Source of the DNA: STC-54 sp964504665
GTDB taxonomy: Bacteria > Patescibacteriota > Microgenomatia > Daviesbacterales > UBA10151
NCBI GenBank assembly: GCA_964504665.1
Contig: CAZDEH010000003.1
Location: forward strand, 8,575-72,574
Length of the DNA stretch: 64,000 bases
Direction of reading: 5' to 3'
In this document: positions 16,974-26,311 of the stretch, in pieces
Layout: each line of letters begins with the position of its first letter
Numbering within the stretch: the first letter of the stretch is position 1
Notes under the pieces: generated by a model
The model's database searches: none
The model's input: the letters and a program-made list of their open reading frames with translations, nothing else
Told to the model about the DNA's origin: nothing
Program-made: the position numbers and the translations under genes

Positions 16974-17441
16974 ATGGCAAACACTTCAGATAATATGGAT
17001 TATAAATCTTACCTACTACAGCTGGAAAATCTGCTTGATGATTATCTGGTGAAAAAAGCTCCCTCACTTCCGAAGAACATAACAGATTTTATTGTAATGG
17101 TAATGCCCTATCTAACCGTAATCTTTTTAGTTCTTGCCCTACCTATTATTCTGGCATTAATTGGTATTACTGCTTTAGTTCTACCATTTTCCCTTGTAGG
17201 AGGGCTGGGAACTGGATTCTCTTACGTTGCAGGAGTGATTGTAACAATTATTACTGTGATACTTGAAATAATTGCTTTGCCAGGACTATTTAAAAGACAA
17301 AAGAAGTCGTGGACGCTGCTTTATTATGTAGCCTTAATTGGTGGAGTCAACAGTATTTTATCTCTTAATCTGTGGGGACTAGTACTTGGTACAGGTATTT
17401 CTCTCTATATTCTTTTTCAAATTAAAAGCTACTATAAGTGA
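16974..17441 (+). CDS. Small membrane protein, about four helices
   Basis: The 155-residue protein has a soluble N-terminal helix (about residues 8-35) and about four membrane helices (45-68, 70-100, 115-130, 133-150). The family is unknown but is of a type common in CPR genomes. The charge pattern KRQKKS in the middle loop suggests that this loop is cytoplasmic. It converges on the gene at 17443 with no spacing. Confidence 0.55.
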   Translation: MANTSDNMDYKSYLLQLENLLDDYLVKKAPSLPKNITDFIVMVMPYLTVIFLVLALPIILALIGITALVLPFSLVGGLGTGFSYVAGVIVTIITVILEIIALPGLFKRQKKSWTLLYYVALIGGVNSILSLNLWGLVLGTGISLYILFQIKSYYK

Positions 17442-17442
17442 A

Positions 17443-18192
17443 TTAAAAAATAATTTTAATCCTGGCGTTTTGCACAGTGGAGGCATAACCAGTGGTTGTC
17501 TTTAGCTGCATATTGTAAGTTTTTTTACCTGAAGACAGAGAAAAATTTGAAGATGAAACCCAGGTAAAATCAATAGCACTAACAGAAACCTCTGAGCCTC
17601 CGATAGCCTGGGAAGCTGTGGCGTCATTAAGCCTGGCATAGGCTTTACCATTTCCCTGGTATGGCATCAGAAAAACTTCAAATACAGCACTGGTATAACC
17701 CGGGTAATCATTAGTATCAATAATTATAGAAGGGGTTGTTACAGTAGTCCAATCAAAAGCTGAAGATGAAGCCACCCACCCCAGAGGAATATATGAAGGA
17801 GCTTGTTTGATGCTGGTACTTACAACTGGGGTTTGTGTTACAGTTGCGGTTGGTGCTAAAGGCACTCCAGGTTGAAGCTGACTAATTTGCCTTTGCAAGG
17901 CAGTAACTTTATCTTCCAGACTGCTTACTCTACTATCCAAACCGGTAGTAGCACTGGTAGACTTGGTCTCTCCGTTTATTTTTTTCGCCAGAACTATAAC
18001 TGCATCTTCTAAAATTTTTATCCTATCACTACTTGATATCGGAGCAAAAGAGTTGACATTAGTCTGACCAGATATCTCTGTCAGTTGTTTTATCACCGGA
18101 GTTGGCTGGATCTGTGATCTTTTTATTAATAAATAACCGCTTACAGCTATTATTAATAGAATTAATACTCCTACAGGCAGGAACTTTACCAT
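17443..18192 (-). CDS. Anchored surface protein with coiled-coil stalk
   Basis: The 249-residue protein has an N-terminal membrane helix (about residues 4-23) and a coiled coil (about 60-105, LDSRVSSLEDKVTALQRQISQLQ). A Pro/Thr linker (about 108-132) leads to a C-terminal beta-rich domain (about 135-249) with conserved Trp and Tyr. The coiled coil suggests trimers standing off the cell surface. The outer domain has no signature that I can name. Confidence 0.55.
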   Translation of the reverse strand: MVKFLPVGVLILLIIAVSGYLLIKRSQIQPTPVIKQLTEISGQTNVNSFAPISSSDRIKILEDAVIVLAKKINGETKSTSATTGLDSRVSSLEDKVTALQRQISQLQPGVPLAPTATVTQTPVVSTSIKQAPSYIPLGWVASSSAFDWTTVTTPSIIIDTNDYPGYTSAVFEVFLMPYQGNGKAYARLNDATASQAIGGSEVSVSAIDFTWVSSSNFSLSSGKKTYNMQLKTTTGYASTVQNARIKIIF

Positions 18193-18237
18193 ATAGTTAT
18201 CATAACACTTAACCCTTTTTTATGTTATCCTAAAATA

Positions 18238-19134
18238 ATGACCCACCTGCCTTTTACATTATTGGCTTATTTTTTTAACGCTTCTGCAGTGACTATAGAT
18301 AAGTTTATGTTATCCCGACATATTCCCAACCCTTTAGTTTACATTTTTTATTTTAGCGCTTTTTCTGCTTTAGCCTTAATTTTATTACCTTTTACAAAGA
18401 TCCCAACTTTAGTTGTTTTTCTTTTAGCTTCACTCTCCAGTGTTCTTTGGACAACTGGAGCTTATTTTATGTTTAAAGCCTTGCAAATTGGCCAGGTTTC
18501 CAGGGTAATCCCAATAATAGGTACACTGGTACCTGTATTTTTGCTATTCCAATCAATAATTACGGGCAATATCACGGCTCAGGAAATTTTAGCAGTCTTC
18601 ATCTTAATTTTAGGACTCGTGGCTTTAACAATTCTTGATTGGAAAGGATCAATTAAAAAGTCTGAAGTGCTTTATGAAATTTTAGCTGCTCTGCTTTTTG
18701 CTGTTTCTTATATAATCTTGCGGGAAGCCTATCTTAGAGCAGAGTTTTTAACAGTGCTGGTTTGGTCCAGATTCATCATTTTACCTGTTAGTATCATCAT
18801 TTTACTTATTCCTAGTCTTAAAAAGATAGTTTTTGAAAGTAGAGGCAATCAACCGGCTTTCAATATTATTTCCAAATCAGGACTATTATTCCTCATAGGT
18901 CAGGGAGCAGGTGGAGCCAGTGAACTGTTATTAACATATTCCATCTCTTTAGCTAATCCTGCTCTTGTCAACTCTCTTCAAGGCTCACAGTATATTTTTC
19001 TGTTTATCTTTAGCCTACTACTCGCTAAGAAATATCCCGGTGTTTTTACGGAAAAATTTACTGCGTTGAAACTGATCCCAAAAATCTTAGGAATCTTATT
19101 AATTGGGACAGGTTTATTTTTGCTCGCCAAATGA
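18238..19134 (+). CDS. EamA-family (drug/metabolite) transporter
   Basis: The 298-residue protein has ten predicted membrane helices in two homologous halves. Each half carries EamA-like features: WTTGAYFMFKALQIGQVSRVIPI in the first, and LLTYSISLANPALVNSLQGSQYIF in the second. The length is typical of the family. These proteins exchange small metabolites across the inner membrane, and the substrate cannot be predicted. It overlaps the next gene, an anchored glycoside hydrolase, by 4 bp. Confidence 0.8.
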   Translation: MTHLPFTLLAYFFNASAVTIDKFMLSRHIPNPLVYIFYFSAFSALALILLPFTKIPTLVVFLLASLSSVLWTTGAYFMFKALQIGQVSRVIPIIGTLVPVFLLFQSIITGNITAQEILAVFILILGLVALTILDWKGSIKKSEVLYEILAALLFAVSYIILREAYLRAEFLTVLVWSRFIILPVSIIILLIPSLKKIVFESRGNQPAFNIISKSGLLFLIGQGAGGASELLLTYSISLANPALVNSLQGSQYIFLFIFSLLLAKKYPGVFTEKFTALKLIPKILGILLIGTGLFLLAK

Positions 19135-20162
19135 TTATTAAATATATTGCTAAAAAATATCAGGCAACTGAGCATATAAAAATATATCTTCTGCTTGGAT
19201 TAATTGTCCTGGCTTTAATGTTTTTCTTTATTGCCAAAGCCTATGATAGGATAAACAGCTCTTCTCCTGTTATTTTTGGAGTTACTTTTTCCCCAGATTA
19301 TGCTAAAACACTAGGATTTGATCCCAAGAAAATCTATCAGCAAATGTTTCAGGATTTAAAAATTAAAAAAATCAGATTATTAGCTTATTGGGATACCCTG
19401 GAACCCAAACCAAATGAATTTGATTTTAAAGATCTTGATTTTTATGTGGACTGGGCTACCCTAAATAATGCCCAGGTCATTTTAGCCATAGGATATAAGC
19501 TTCCCCGTTGGCCAGAATGCCGGGTTCCGGATTGGCTGAAAAATAAAGGGATGAAGATCCGTCAAGAAAGACAGTTAATTTATCTACAAGCCATCATCAG
19601 CCGTTATGAAAACAATAAAACTATTAGTGCTTGGCAAATTGAAAACGAACCCTTATTCTCTTTTGGAGAATGTGATCCGGTTGATGAATTATTCCTAAAT
19701 AAGGAGGTGGCATTCGTGAGAAACCTTTCAAATAAACCTATACTGCTCACAGATTCCGGAGAATTAAGTTCCTGGATTACTCCGATGAGGCTTTCAGATT
19801 ATTTTGGGACTACTATGTATAGAACTGTCTATAATCCGGTTGTGGGGTGGTTGCCCTACCCACTTCAACCTTGGTACTACAGAATCAAATCTGATGTAAT
19901 CAGGACTTTTTTAGCTCCTCAAAACAAGAAAACAATCACTATCGAGTTACAGGCAGAACCTTGGGCGGAAGATTTTATTGCTGATAAACCAATTAAGGAA
20001 CAGTTAGAACATTTTACTGTTCAAGATGTTCAAGATAATATCAACTTTGCCAAAAAGGTTGGTACTCCGGAAATCTATTTATGGGGTGTGGAATGGTGGT
20101 ATTGGATCAAAACTCAAGGCCACCCTGAATTTTTAGACTATGCCAAACAGATCATCAGATAA
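19131..20162 (+). CDS. Membrane-anchored TIM-barrel glycoside hydrolase-like protein
   Basis: The 343-residue protein has an N-terminal membrane helix (about residues 17-36) and an outer TIM-barrel domain. It has the strand motifs of clan GH-A: IRLLAYWDTLEPKPNEFDF near residue 81, the acid/base AWQIENEP (Glu173), and TIELQAEPW (Glu276 as candidate nucleophile). The closest styles are the GH5 and GH42 catalytic domains. The substrate is unknown. The 4-bp overlap with the EamA transporter gene suggests that the pair is co-translated and may work on the same sugar. Confidence 0.75.
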   Translation: MIIKYIAKKYQATEHIKIYLLLGLIVLALMFFFIAKAYDRINSSSPVIFGVTFSPDYAKTLGFDPKKIYQQMFQDLKIKKIRLLAYWDTLEPKPNEFDFKDLDFYVDWATLNNAQVILAIGYKLPRWPECRVPDWLKNKGMKIRQERQLIYLQAIISRYENNKTISAWQIENEPLFSFGECDPVDELFLNKEVAFVRNLSNKPILLTDSGELSSWITPMRLSDYFGTTMYRTVYNPVVGWLPYPLQPWYYRIKSDVIRTFLAPQNKKTITIELQAEPWAEDFIADKPIKEQLEHFTVQDVQDNINFAKKVGTPEIYLWGVEWWYWIKTQGHPEFLDYAKQIIR

Positions 20163-20190
20163 TAAATAATAGGTGTATACTGTTTAAGGT

Positions 20191-20949
20191 ATGCCAGAAA
20201 CTGAAGATTCTTCCCCTCCAGAAATAAAACCTTCCAAAACTAGCTTTCATGAATCATCTTTTATCCCAAGATTTATCCAAAATTTAGGTTATTGGATTCA
20301 AGAAAAAGTGCCTTATGGAGATATTACTCTTCCTGAGAAGGCAGAAAATTTAGTCATACAAGCTAAAATATTAAACTATTTACAGCCTGGTGGGACTTAT
20401 TTAGATGTTGGAGCAGGACTTGGACATGTTGTAGAAAAAATCTTAAAAGCAAAGGGTGAAACAGGTATAAAGTACTTATCTTCTGACCCAATTAGAAATC
20501 CCACTAAAGCTGTTCAAAATAGAGTTGCCCAAAACTTCCCTACCCAAGGTATGTTTTTAAAAGCCACTGGAGAATCTTTACCTATAGCTGATAATTACTT
20601 AGATGGGGCTTCTTTGTTTTTTGTGATGCATCACGCTTCCAAGGAGCAACAAGACCAAATTGTGAGCGAGCTCAAAAGGGCTATCAAATCAGAAGGATAC
20701 TTCTTCTTAATTGAAGATACTCCTGAAACTGAGGAAGAAAAACAGAGAAATATTAATTGGGACAGAAGATTAAACTTAGAGTCGACAGAACCAATTCATA
20801 CCTATAGAACTTCTGCTGAGTGGATAAAAGCTGTAGAACAGTTAGGGTTTAAACTTGTTGAAGAAGTACCTTTTAAGAGCCAGTCAGGTAAGAAAAATGA
20901 AGGGATCATTAAACATACCAGTTTAATCTTCCAAAAGCTGAGTTCCTAA
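20191..20949 (+). CDS. Class I SAM-dependent methyltransferase
   Basis: The 252-residue protein has motif I YLDVGAGLGHV (near residue 70), an acidic motif II region (LSSDP), and a motif IV-like region ADNYLDGASLFFVMHH. The C-terminal part, GYFFLIEDTPE, fits the UbiE/Methyltransf_11 type. The N-terminal 50 residues are an extra extension. It starts 28 bp after the glycoside hydrolase gene on the same strand and may belong to the same transcript. The acceptor is unknown. Confidence 0.8.
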   Translation: MPETEDSSPPEIKPSKTSFHESSFIPRFIQNLGYWIQEKVPYGDITLPEKAENLVIQAKILNYLQPGGTYLDVGAGLGHVVEKILKAKGETGIKYLSSDPIRNPTKAVQNRVAQNFPTQGMFLKATGESLPIADNYLDGASLFFVMHHASKEQQDQIVSELKRAIKSEGYFFLIEDTPETEEEKQRNINWDRRLNLESTEPIHTYRTSAEWIKAVEQLGFKLVEEVPFKSQSGKKNEGIIKHTSLIFQKLSS

Positions 20950-21066
20950 ATCCTTTCCTCAAAACAATTTTGAGATAGTTTGCCCTAGATTGTTATCTTA
21001 AATACTACTTATATTTATAGCTTATCAACAGCTAAAATAAGTTCAAATTAGCCTGTCCGAGAAATT

Positions 21067-23262
21067 ATGCCCAGGCATTATAAAAAACCAGTTAAATCAA
21101 GTTCGTGGATACTACCTCTTCTTGCTGTGGCTTTTATTTTGATCAAAATTGGGCAAATACCTCTTTTTTTATGCAAAGTCATCATATTACTACTGACAAT
21201 AAAATTACCTAGCAGATTTTTGGCTGGGTTACCAAAAGTCATTAAATTTCAAACTGTTATTTTCCTTTTTGCTATTTTTATCATTCTCTATTCTTATATT
21301 TTGTTAAAACTAGCTGTTCAGCTTCCTTCACCGGAGTTACTATCTGTTACCCCCCGCCCATTAACTACGCAGGTTTTTGACAGAAACGGCAAGTTATTAT
21401 TTCAGTTTTATGAAGGACAAAACCGTCAACCAATTGATATCAATACGCTGCCAAAATATATACTGCAAGCAACAATCGCCATCGAGGACAAACATTTTTA
21501 TTCCCATCTTGGTTTTGATGCAGAAGGAATCATCCGTGCTCTGAAAGTCCGTCTAGCCTCGCAAGGATCAACCTTGCAAGGCGGATCAACAATCACCCAA
21601 CAATTAATTAAAAATACCTTACTCACCCCTGACAAAACCCTAAAACGAAAAATTAAGGAGGTTATTTTAGCTTTTTGGGCTGAAAGATTATACACCAAAG
21701 ATCAAATTCTCCAGATGTATCTAAACGAGGCACCTTTTGGTGGACCATCCTGGGGAATTGAATCTGCTGCACAAACGTATTTTAACAAAAGTGCGAAAGA
21801 TTTAAGTTTGGCCGAAAGCTCATTCCTGGCAGGACTTCCCGCTGCTCCTACAGAATACTCTCCTTTTGGTATTTATCCGGATAAGGGGAAGACAAGACAA
21901 ATAGAAGTTCTACGCAGGATGGTAGAAGATGGGTATATCACCAAAGAGCAAATGACCCAAGCTCTCTCTGAAACTTTATCCTTTAAATCTCAAATTTTAG
22001 ATATTAGAGCTCCCCACTTTGTAATGTACGTCCGTTCTCTACTGGCTGCTAAATACGGCGAAAAAGTAGTTTCCCAAGGAGGCTTGAAAGTTATTACCAC
22101 ACTTGATTTGAGTCTCCAGGAAATGGCAGAAAATATAGTTACACAAAATATGATTCCGTTGGCAAATTTAAAAGTTGGAAACAGTGCAGCTATGATCACC
22201 GATAGTAGAAATGGTCAAATTTTAGTGATGGTGGGATCAAAGGATTATTTCGAAACAAACAGTGGTAATTATAATGTGGCTTTGGCAACCCGTCAACCAG
22301 GCTCATCTATTAAACCTGTAACCTATGCCACAGGATTTATGCAAGGCTTTACTCCAGGTACAACCCTTCTTGATTCCCATACAACATTCCCTCAAGCTGG
22401 GAGTAAACCTTATTCCCCGGTTAATTATGATGGCAGATTTCATGGACCTGTTTCGATAAGAACAGCTCTTGGATCTTCATATAATGTTCCTGCTGTCAAA
22501 ATGTTAGCTCTGGTTGGAGTTCCCCAAATGATAAATACAGCTAAAGACTTAGGCATTACCACATTTAGTGATCCAGATAATTACGGATTATCCCTCACTC
22601 TTGGAGGTGGTGGAGTCAGACTAATTGATATGATGACAGTTTACGGCACTTTTGCTGCAAACGGTATTAAACATCCCTCGCAAGCAATCTTAAAAATATA
22701 TGACCCATACGGAAATGTGTTGGAAGACCACAGTAAAGATCAAGGAAAGCGTGTATTGTCGGAAGAAGTGGCATATCTTATAAATAATATTTTATCTGAT
22801 AATAACGCCAGAACACCTGCTTTTGGAGTTAACTCACTTCTACAAATTTCTGGACATATAGTAGCAGTTAAAACAGGTACTTCAGATGATAAACGGGATA
22901 ACTGGACCTTTGGGTATACTCCGGAGTATACAGTCGGGGTTTGGGTTGGGAATAATGATAACTCACCCATGAACCCTATTCTTACTTCAGTCATCACAGG
23001 CGCTACTCCTATCTGGCATGATCTGATGACACAGATTTTAGTAGACAAATCAGATTTAGCATTCCAGAAACCGCCCGGGATAATTAATGCTGTAGTAGAT
23101 AGCAGACACGATTTGGCAATTGCTGGAGTTCCGCCAAAATCAGTAACCAGGCTCAGTAAAATTCGAGGGAAGAACGGAACAACTGGCGAAGAAAAAGAAA
23201 CTACAGCTTTTTCTGATCAATTCTCTAATTTTAAGCCTAATCAAAAAACAGTCATTCAGTAA
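21067..23262 (+). CDS. Class A penicillin-binding protein (PBP1A-like)
   Basis: The 731-residue protein polymerises and cross-links peptidoglycan. Basic cytoplasmic and hydrophobic segments come first, with the main anchor at about residues 62-84. Next is the GT51 transglycosylase, with EDKHFYSHLGFD (catalytic Glu140) and QGGSTITQQL. The transpeptidase follows, with SSIKP (catalytic Ser near residue 415), an SxN-type SYN, and KTGTSDD. All active-site motifs are intact. Between ALKVR and QGGST lies an unusual LASQGSTL stretch encoded by a palindrome (21556-21582). Relatives have an ordinary short linker there. It is a single gene. Confidence 0.92.
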   Translation: MPRHYKKPVKSSSWILPLLAVAFILIKIGQIPLFLCKVIILLLTIKLPSRFLAGLPKVIKFQTVIFLFAIFIILYSYILLKLAVQLPSPELLSVTPRPLTTQVFDRNGKLLFQFYEGQNRQPIDINTLPKYILQATIAIEDKHFYSHLGFDAEGIIRALKVRLASQGSTLQGGSTITQQLIKNTLLTPDKTLKRKIKEVILAFWAERLYTKDQILQMYLNEAPFGGPSWGIESAAQTYFNKSAKDLSLAESSFLAGLPAAPTEYSPFGIYPDKGKTRQIEVLRRMVEDGYITKEQMTQALSETLSFKSQILDIRAPHFVMYVRSLLAAKYGEKVVSQGGLKVITTLDLSLQEMAENIVTQNMIPLANLKVGNSAAMITDSRNGQILVMVGSKDYFETNSGNYNVALATRQPGSSIKPVTYATGFMQGFTPGTTLLDSHTTFPQAGSKPYSPVNYDGRFHGPVSIRTALGSSYNVPAVKMLALVGVPQMINTAKDLGITTFSDPDNYGLSLTLGGGGVRLIDMMTVYGTFAANGIKHPSQAILKIYDPYGNVLEDHSKDQGKRVLSEEVAYLINNILSDNNARTPAFGVNSLLQISGHIVAVKTGTSDDKRDNWTFGYTPEYTVGVWVGNNDNSPMNPILTSVITGATPIWHDLMTQILVDKSDLAFQKPPGIINAVVDSRHDLAIAGVPPKSVTRLSKIRGKNGTTGEEKETTAFSDQFSNFKPNQKTVIQ
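21556..21582. repeat. In-frame palindrome (LASQG type) inside the PBP gene
   Basis: Arms GCCTCGCAAGG and CCTTGCAAGGC (one mismatch) flank the 5-nt loop ATCAA. The arms are identical to those at 40573-40599 in a glycosyltransferase gene, and the encoded residues start LASQG in both. The design (11-bp arm, 5-nt loop) matches the RAYT-flanking palindromes at 23733, 28850 and 29604. Confidence 0.8.
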
Positions 23263-23342
23263 ACATTTACTTTTAGCCTCGTAATATTATGATATAGAAA
23301 ATCTATCTTGTTATCAACAAACACCTGTAATATTATAATTAA

Positions 23343-23663
23343 ATGAATAATGACGATTTAAATAAAATCCGTGGACTTATACAAGAAGAATTAGAACCAG
23401 TTAAAAAGATACTTACCCAGCATACTTAGGTTTTAGATAAACATACCAACACACTTACTACACTTTGGGAACAAACTACTAAATTAACAGAAGATTTGGG
23501 TGAAGTACAAGAAACTTTAAATCATCATACTAATTCTCTAAAAAGAATTGAAGAAAAAGTGGAAGCAAGTAATGATAATATATTCAGGCTTGATAAAAGA
23601 GTAACTGCAACTGAAACTCAGCTCGGGATTGTCCCTCCAGTGGAATTTGCTGTGATTAAATAA
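23343..23663 (+). pseudogene. Coiled-coil protein gene interrupted by TAG
   Basis: A 107-codon frame (with stop) begins MNNDDLNKIRGLIQEELEPV and continues as a coiled coil (LTEDLGEVQETLNHHTNSLKR, in part). Codon 29 (23427-23429) is TAG. The frame stays open on both sides of it, so a single change from CAG or AAG would repair it. The total length equals that of the intact coiled-coil gene at 5344-5664. Rare readthrough cannot be excluded, but TAG is a normal stop elsewhere in the window. Confidence 0.6.
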
Positions 23664-23732
23664 TATCACTTTGTAACTCTATGCTTACTTTTTTTCCAAC
23701 ACCACCCATCCTCTTTGGTCTATTTTTTTGAA

Positions 23733-23754
23733 CCTCCAAGGAGAGTCCTTGGAG
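23733..23754. repeat. REP-like palindrome upstream of RAYT 1
   Basis: Arms CCTCCAAGG and CCTTGGAG enclose the loop AGAGT. It is followed at once by TTGACA (23757-23762), which forms the -35 box of the transposase promoter. Confidence 0.75.
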
Positions 23755-23792
23755 TCTTGACAAAAACATTACTATATGTAATAAATGTATCT

Positions 23793-24479
23793 ATGCCTGC
23801 AAGAAACGCCATAAAACAATATCAGGAAAATGGATATTATCATCTTTATAATAGAGGTGTGGAAAAGAGGATTATCTTTCTGGACTCCCAGGATTATGGT
23901 GTATTCCTCTCTTATCTGAAAGAGTATCTTCTTCCTAAAGATGATGTTGGTTTGAGTAAACAACTCTCAAATTCCAATATTACTCCTAGAGAAAAGGATA
24001 AGATTCTTAAAGCTCTTAGATTAAATAATTTTTTTGGCGAAATAACCTTATTCACCTACTGCCTAATGCCTAATCATTTTCACCTATTGATTAGACAAAA
24101 AAGTGCTGGTTCAATTAATAAATTTATGAGATCAATCGGAACAAGATACACCATGTATTTTAATAAAAAATATAAAAGGGTTGGAGCTCTCTGCCAGGCA
24201 GTGTACAAAGCAGTACTCATAGAAAATAACAACCAACTATTACACCTTAGCAGATATATTCATAAACAATCCTTAGCTTCGCAAGGAGAGTCCTTGGAGG
24301 CACAACCATGCTCATATTTTGATTATCTTGGTAAAAGAAAAACTGAATGGGTAAAACCAGAAGAAATTTTAGCCTATTTTTCTTCCACAAATCCCTTCCT
24401 CTCCTACCAAGCTTTTGTAGAAGAGAAAGATGATGAACTAATTCCCCACAAACTCCTTTTAGAAGAAGGCTGGCCATAA
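23793..24479 (+). CDS. REP-associated tyrosine transposase (RAYT), copy 1
   Basis: This is a Y1 transposase of about 228 residues. It has NGYYHLYNRGVEKR at the start, the HUH motif in CLMPNHFHLLI, and the helix TRYTMYFNKKYKRVG, which carries the candidate catalytic Tyr. The frame is open from 23715, but the palindrome and promoter lie in that part, so I use the ATG at 23793. Compared with copy 2 it has CQAVYKAV where copy 2 has YQDVYKAV. It also has an extra SLASQGESLEA stretch encoded by an internal palindrome (24276-24301). It may therefore be damaged. Confidence 0.8.
   Translation: MPARNAIKQYQENGYYHLYNRGVEKRIIFLDSQDYGVFLSYLKEYLLPKDDVGLSKQLSNSNITPREKDKILKALRLNNFFGEITLFTYCLMPNHFHLLIRQKSAGSINKFMRSIGTRYTMYFNKKYKRVGALCQAVYKAVLIENNNQLLHLSRYIHKQSLASQGESLEAQPCSYFDYLGKRKTEWVKPEEILAYFSSTNPFLSYQAFVEEKDDELIPHKLLLEEGWP
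24276..24301. repeat. In-frame palindrome inside RAYT 1
   Basis: The left arm GCTTCGCAAGG is of the LASQG type. The right arm CCTTGGAGGC is of the RAYT-flanking type. The loop AGAGT is the same as in the palindrome upstream of the gene. It adds residues absent from RAYT 2 (aligned at HKQS.. versus HKQALKTHKRQP) without breaking the frame. Confidence 0.7.
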
Positions 24480-24524
24480 AAAATCACGCTTGACAGTAAG
24501 AGATAGATTTTATAGCATTGTTTA

Positions 24525-24806
24525 ATGAATGAATCTTTGAGGGATGTTAGCGGGGCTATAATATCAGAAACCCCTCTTGAAGGATCAAAAGTGATTCAAT
24601 TACCACCCCAAAATGCTGATGAAGTCCGACGAAGATTGGGCTTAGATCAAGTATCCCCTCTCCACCATCCACGTAATTTTGGAGCTATCGCCGCAACTCA
24701 TAATGACTATGAAGGAACAATGGGAAGAACATCTCCAGGAATAGCTTTGAAATTAAATCGACACAATAAGAATCGATTTGGACAAGTTAAAAAAGTCTCT
24801 GTTTAA
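24525..24806 (+). CDS. Small hypothetical protein (93 aa)
   Basis: I do not recognise this protein. It has the segment NADEVRRRLGLDQVSPLHHPRNFGAI (in part) and a basic tail NRHNKNRFGQVKKV. It is soluble. A TTGACA at 24490-24495 with a TAGCAT box 17 bp on places the transcript start at about the start codon. It converges with the ASCH gene, with a 4-bp overlap. Confidence 0.5.
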   Translation: MNESLRDVSGAIISETPLEGSKVIQLPPQNADEVRRRLGLDQVSPLHHPRNFGAIAATHNDYEGTMGRTSPGIALKLNRHNKNRFGQVKKVSV

Positions 24807-25210
24807 TTTATTACCATCCAACCCCTTTGGTCTGATTTTTTAATCTTAATTGGGGATGTAATAAACCTCTCTGAATCACCAATAAAGATTAAAGTCCCAT
24901 ATTTAGATTGTTTTTTATTTATATGATATTTATTGTCTTCTTCTATTTGTCCTATCCCAATCTGATTACCATACTTCATAAAAATATCATCAATATCTTG
25001 TTCAGTTAGGCCGTCAAAAGAGAACACTTTTTTTACTCTAAATTGACCGATTACCTCTTCCCCTGGTGGCTTCATATAAATCAAATCTTCCTTGGAAATA
25101 ACACCAAAAGGGGCAATTTTATGCAGAGAAAAACGGGTTTCAATGGTTTTTTTACCATTAAGTATTGCTTCTATAGTAGCCTTATTCATTATTGCTAAGT
25201 GCTTTTTCAT
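24803..25210 (-). CDS. ASCH-domain protein
   Basis: The 135-residue protein has the ASCH/PUA-like pattern: AILNGKKTIETRFS near residue 15, then DLIYMKPPGEEVIGQFRVKKV near residue 62, and a C-terminal GWMVIN. ASCH domains bind RNA or modified nucleotides and act in RNA metabolism. The GKKTxExR motif is intact. It is a single gene on the minus strand between the RAYT and the secE operon. Confidence 0.65.
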   Translation of the reverse strand: MKKHLAIMNKATIEAILNGKKTIETRFSLHKIAPFGVISKEDLIYMKPPGEEVIGQFRVKKVFSFDGLTEQDIDDIFMKYGNQIGIGQIEEDNKYHINKKQSKYGTLIFIGDSERFITSPIKIKKSDQRGWMVIN

Positions 25211-25286
25211 AGTATGATCTTAACCTACTCCGAATATACTCTTAAAGTCATGGAACTTCAAGCCAGGTTATGTTAAACTTAAGGTT

Positions 25287-25475
25287 ATGAATAAAGCACT
25301 TGATTTTATTAGTGAGGTTAGGGTAGAATTACAAAAAGTCGTTTGGCCTACACCAAATGCTACACTACGGCTTACAGTAATTGTTATTTTAGTAACTCTT
25401 ACCGTAGGCTTTTTTGTTGGAGGAGTAGATTTTGTGCTAACAAAAGCACTTGAACTTTTGTTAAATAAAAAATAA
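25287..25475 (+). CDS. secE: Preprotein translocase subunit SecE
   Basis: The 62-residue protein has an amphipathic N-terminal helix with the SecE signature RVELQKVVWPTPN. One membrane helix follows (about residues 27-50). SecE clamps SecY in the Sec translocon. This is the minimal single-helix form. It is directly followed by nusG with a 2-bp gap, the standard bacterial order. Confidence 0.95.
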   Translation: MNKALDFISEVRVELQKVVWPTPNATLRLTVIVILVTLTVGFFVGGVDFVLTKALELLLNKK

Positions 25476-25477
25476 AT

Positions 25478-26302
25478 ATGAATGAAGATCAAACTATAAA
25501 ACAGGATGACCCACAAACAACCCCAATTGATGAGGCAAATCCAGTTGTGGAAGAACCAGAAGCAACTGAAGCAAAACCCGACGAAATAGATACTGCGGGT
25601 GACGCAGAGGAGAGATCTCAGGCGTCGACCGCAAGTGAGCCTGCGAACGAGGAGGCACCTGAAATACCACCAGCAAAGGACCCGCAGACAGAAGAACCAG
25701 CAGAAACAACAGAAGAAGGAACTGAAGAATCTGATGTCGCCGACGAGCCGGCTCCCCAACCTGAACCTGATATCCCTGGTTCCCATTGGTATGTAGTCCA
25801 TACTTATTCTGGACAAGAAAACAGAGTGGCAGCAGCTTTAAAGCAAAGAGTTGAATCAGAACATTTGGAAAATCAAATCTTGGATATACTAGTTCCTACC
25901 CAGGAGAAAATTGAAATCAGGGGTGGAAAAAAAGAAAATGTGAAAGAAAAAATATTTCCTGGTTATATTTTAGTCAGAATGGTTTTGGATGATATTTCCT
26001 GGCTGGCAGTTCGGACCACACAAGGAGTCACATCATTTGTAGGAATGAGCAATAAACCAACCGCCATCCCTGATTCCGAGGTCAAATCAATCGTTTCTTA
26101 TTTGTCTCAAGGAGCTCAACCTACTTATAAAACAACTTTCTCGGAAAATGATACTGTCAAAATCATTGACGGACCGTTTGCTGAATTTATCGGCAAAGTG
26201 GAATCTGTTGATAAAGAAAGAGGTAAAATTAAAGTCCTGGTTTCTATCTTTGGCAGAGAAACACCAGTGGAGCTAGACTTTCTTCAAGTTGCGAAATTAT
26301 AA
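25478..26302 (+). CDS. nusG: Transcription factor NusG with acidic N-terminal extension
   Basis: The 274-residue protein has a NusG core of about 175 residues. The NGN domain starts near residue 100 (SHWYVVHTYSGQENRVAAAL) and has the FPGYILVRM strand. The KOW domain is at the end (DTVKIIDGPFAEFIGKVESVD). It binds RNA polymerase and couples transcription to ribosomes or Rho. The first 98 residues are an extra, very acidic, low-complexity region (Glu, Pro, Thr, Ala). Part of it (about 25600-25640) is more GC-rich than the rest. It is co-transcribed with secE, rplK and rplA. Confidence 0.95.
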   Translation: MNEDQTIKQDDPQTTPIDEANPVVEEPEATEAKPDEIDTAGDAEERSQASTASEPANEEAPEIPPAKDPQTEEPAETTEEGTEESDVADEPAPQPEPDIPGSHWYVVHTYSGQENRVAAALKQRVESEHLENQILDILVPTQEKIEIRGGKKENVKEKIFPGYILVRMVLDDISWLAVRTTQGVTSFVGMSNKPTAIPDSEVKSIVSYLSQGAQPTYKTTFSENDTVKIIDGPFAEFIGKVESVDKERGKIKVLVSIFGRETPVELDFLQVAKL

Positions 26303-26311
26303 CCCAAAACT

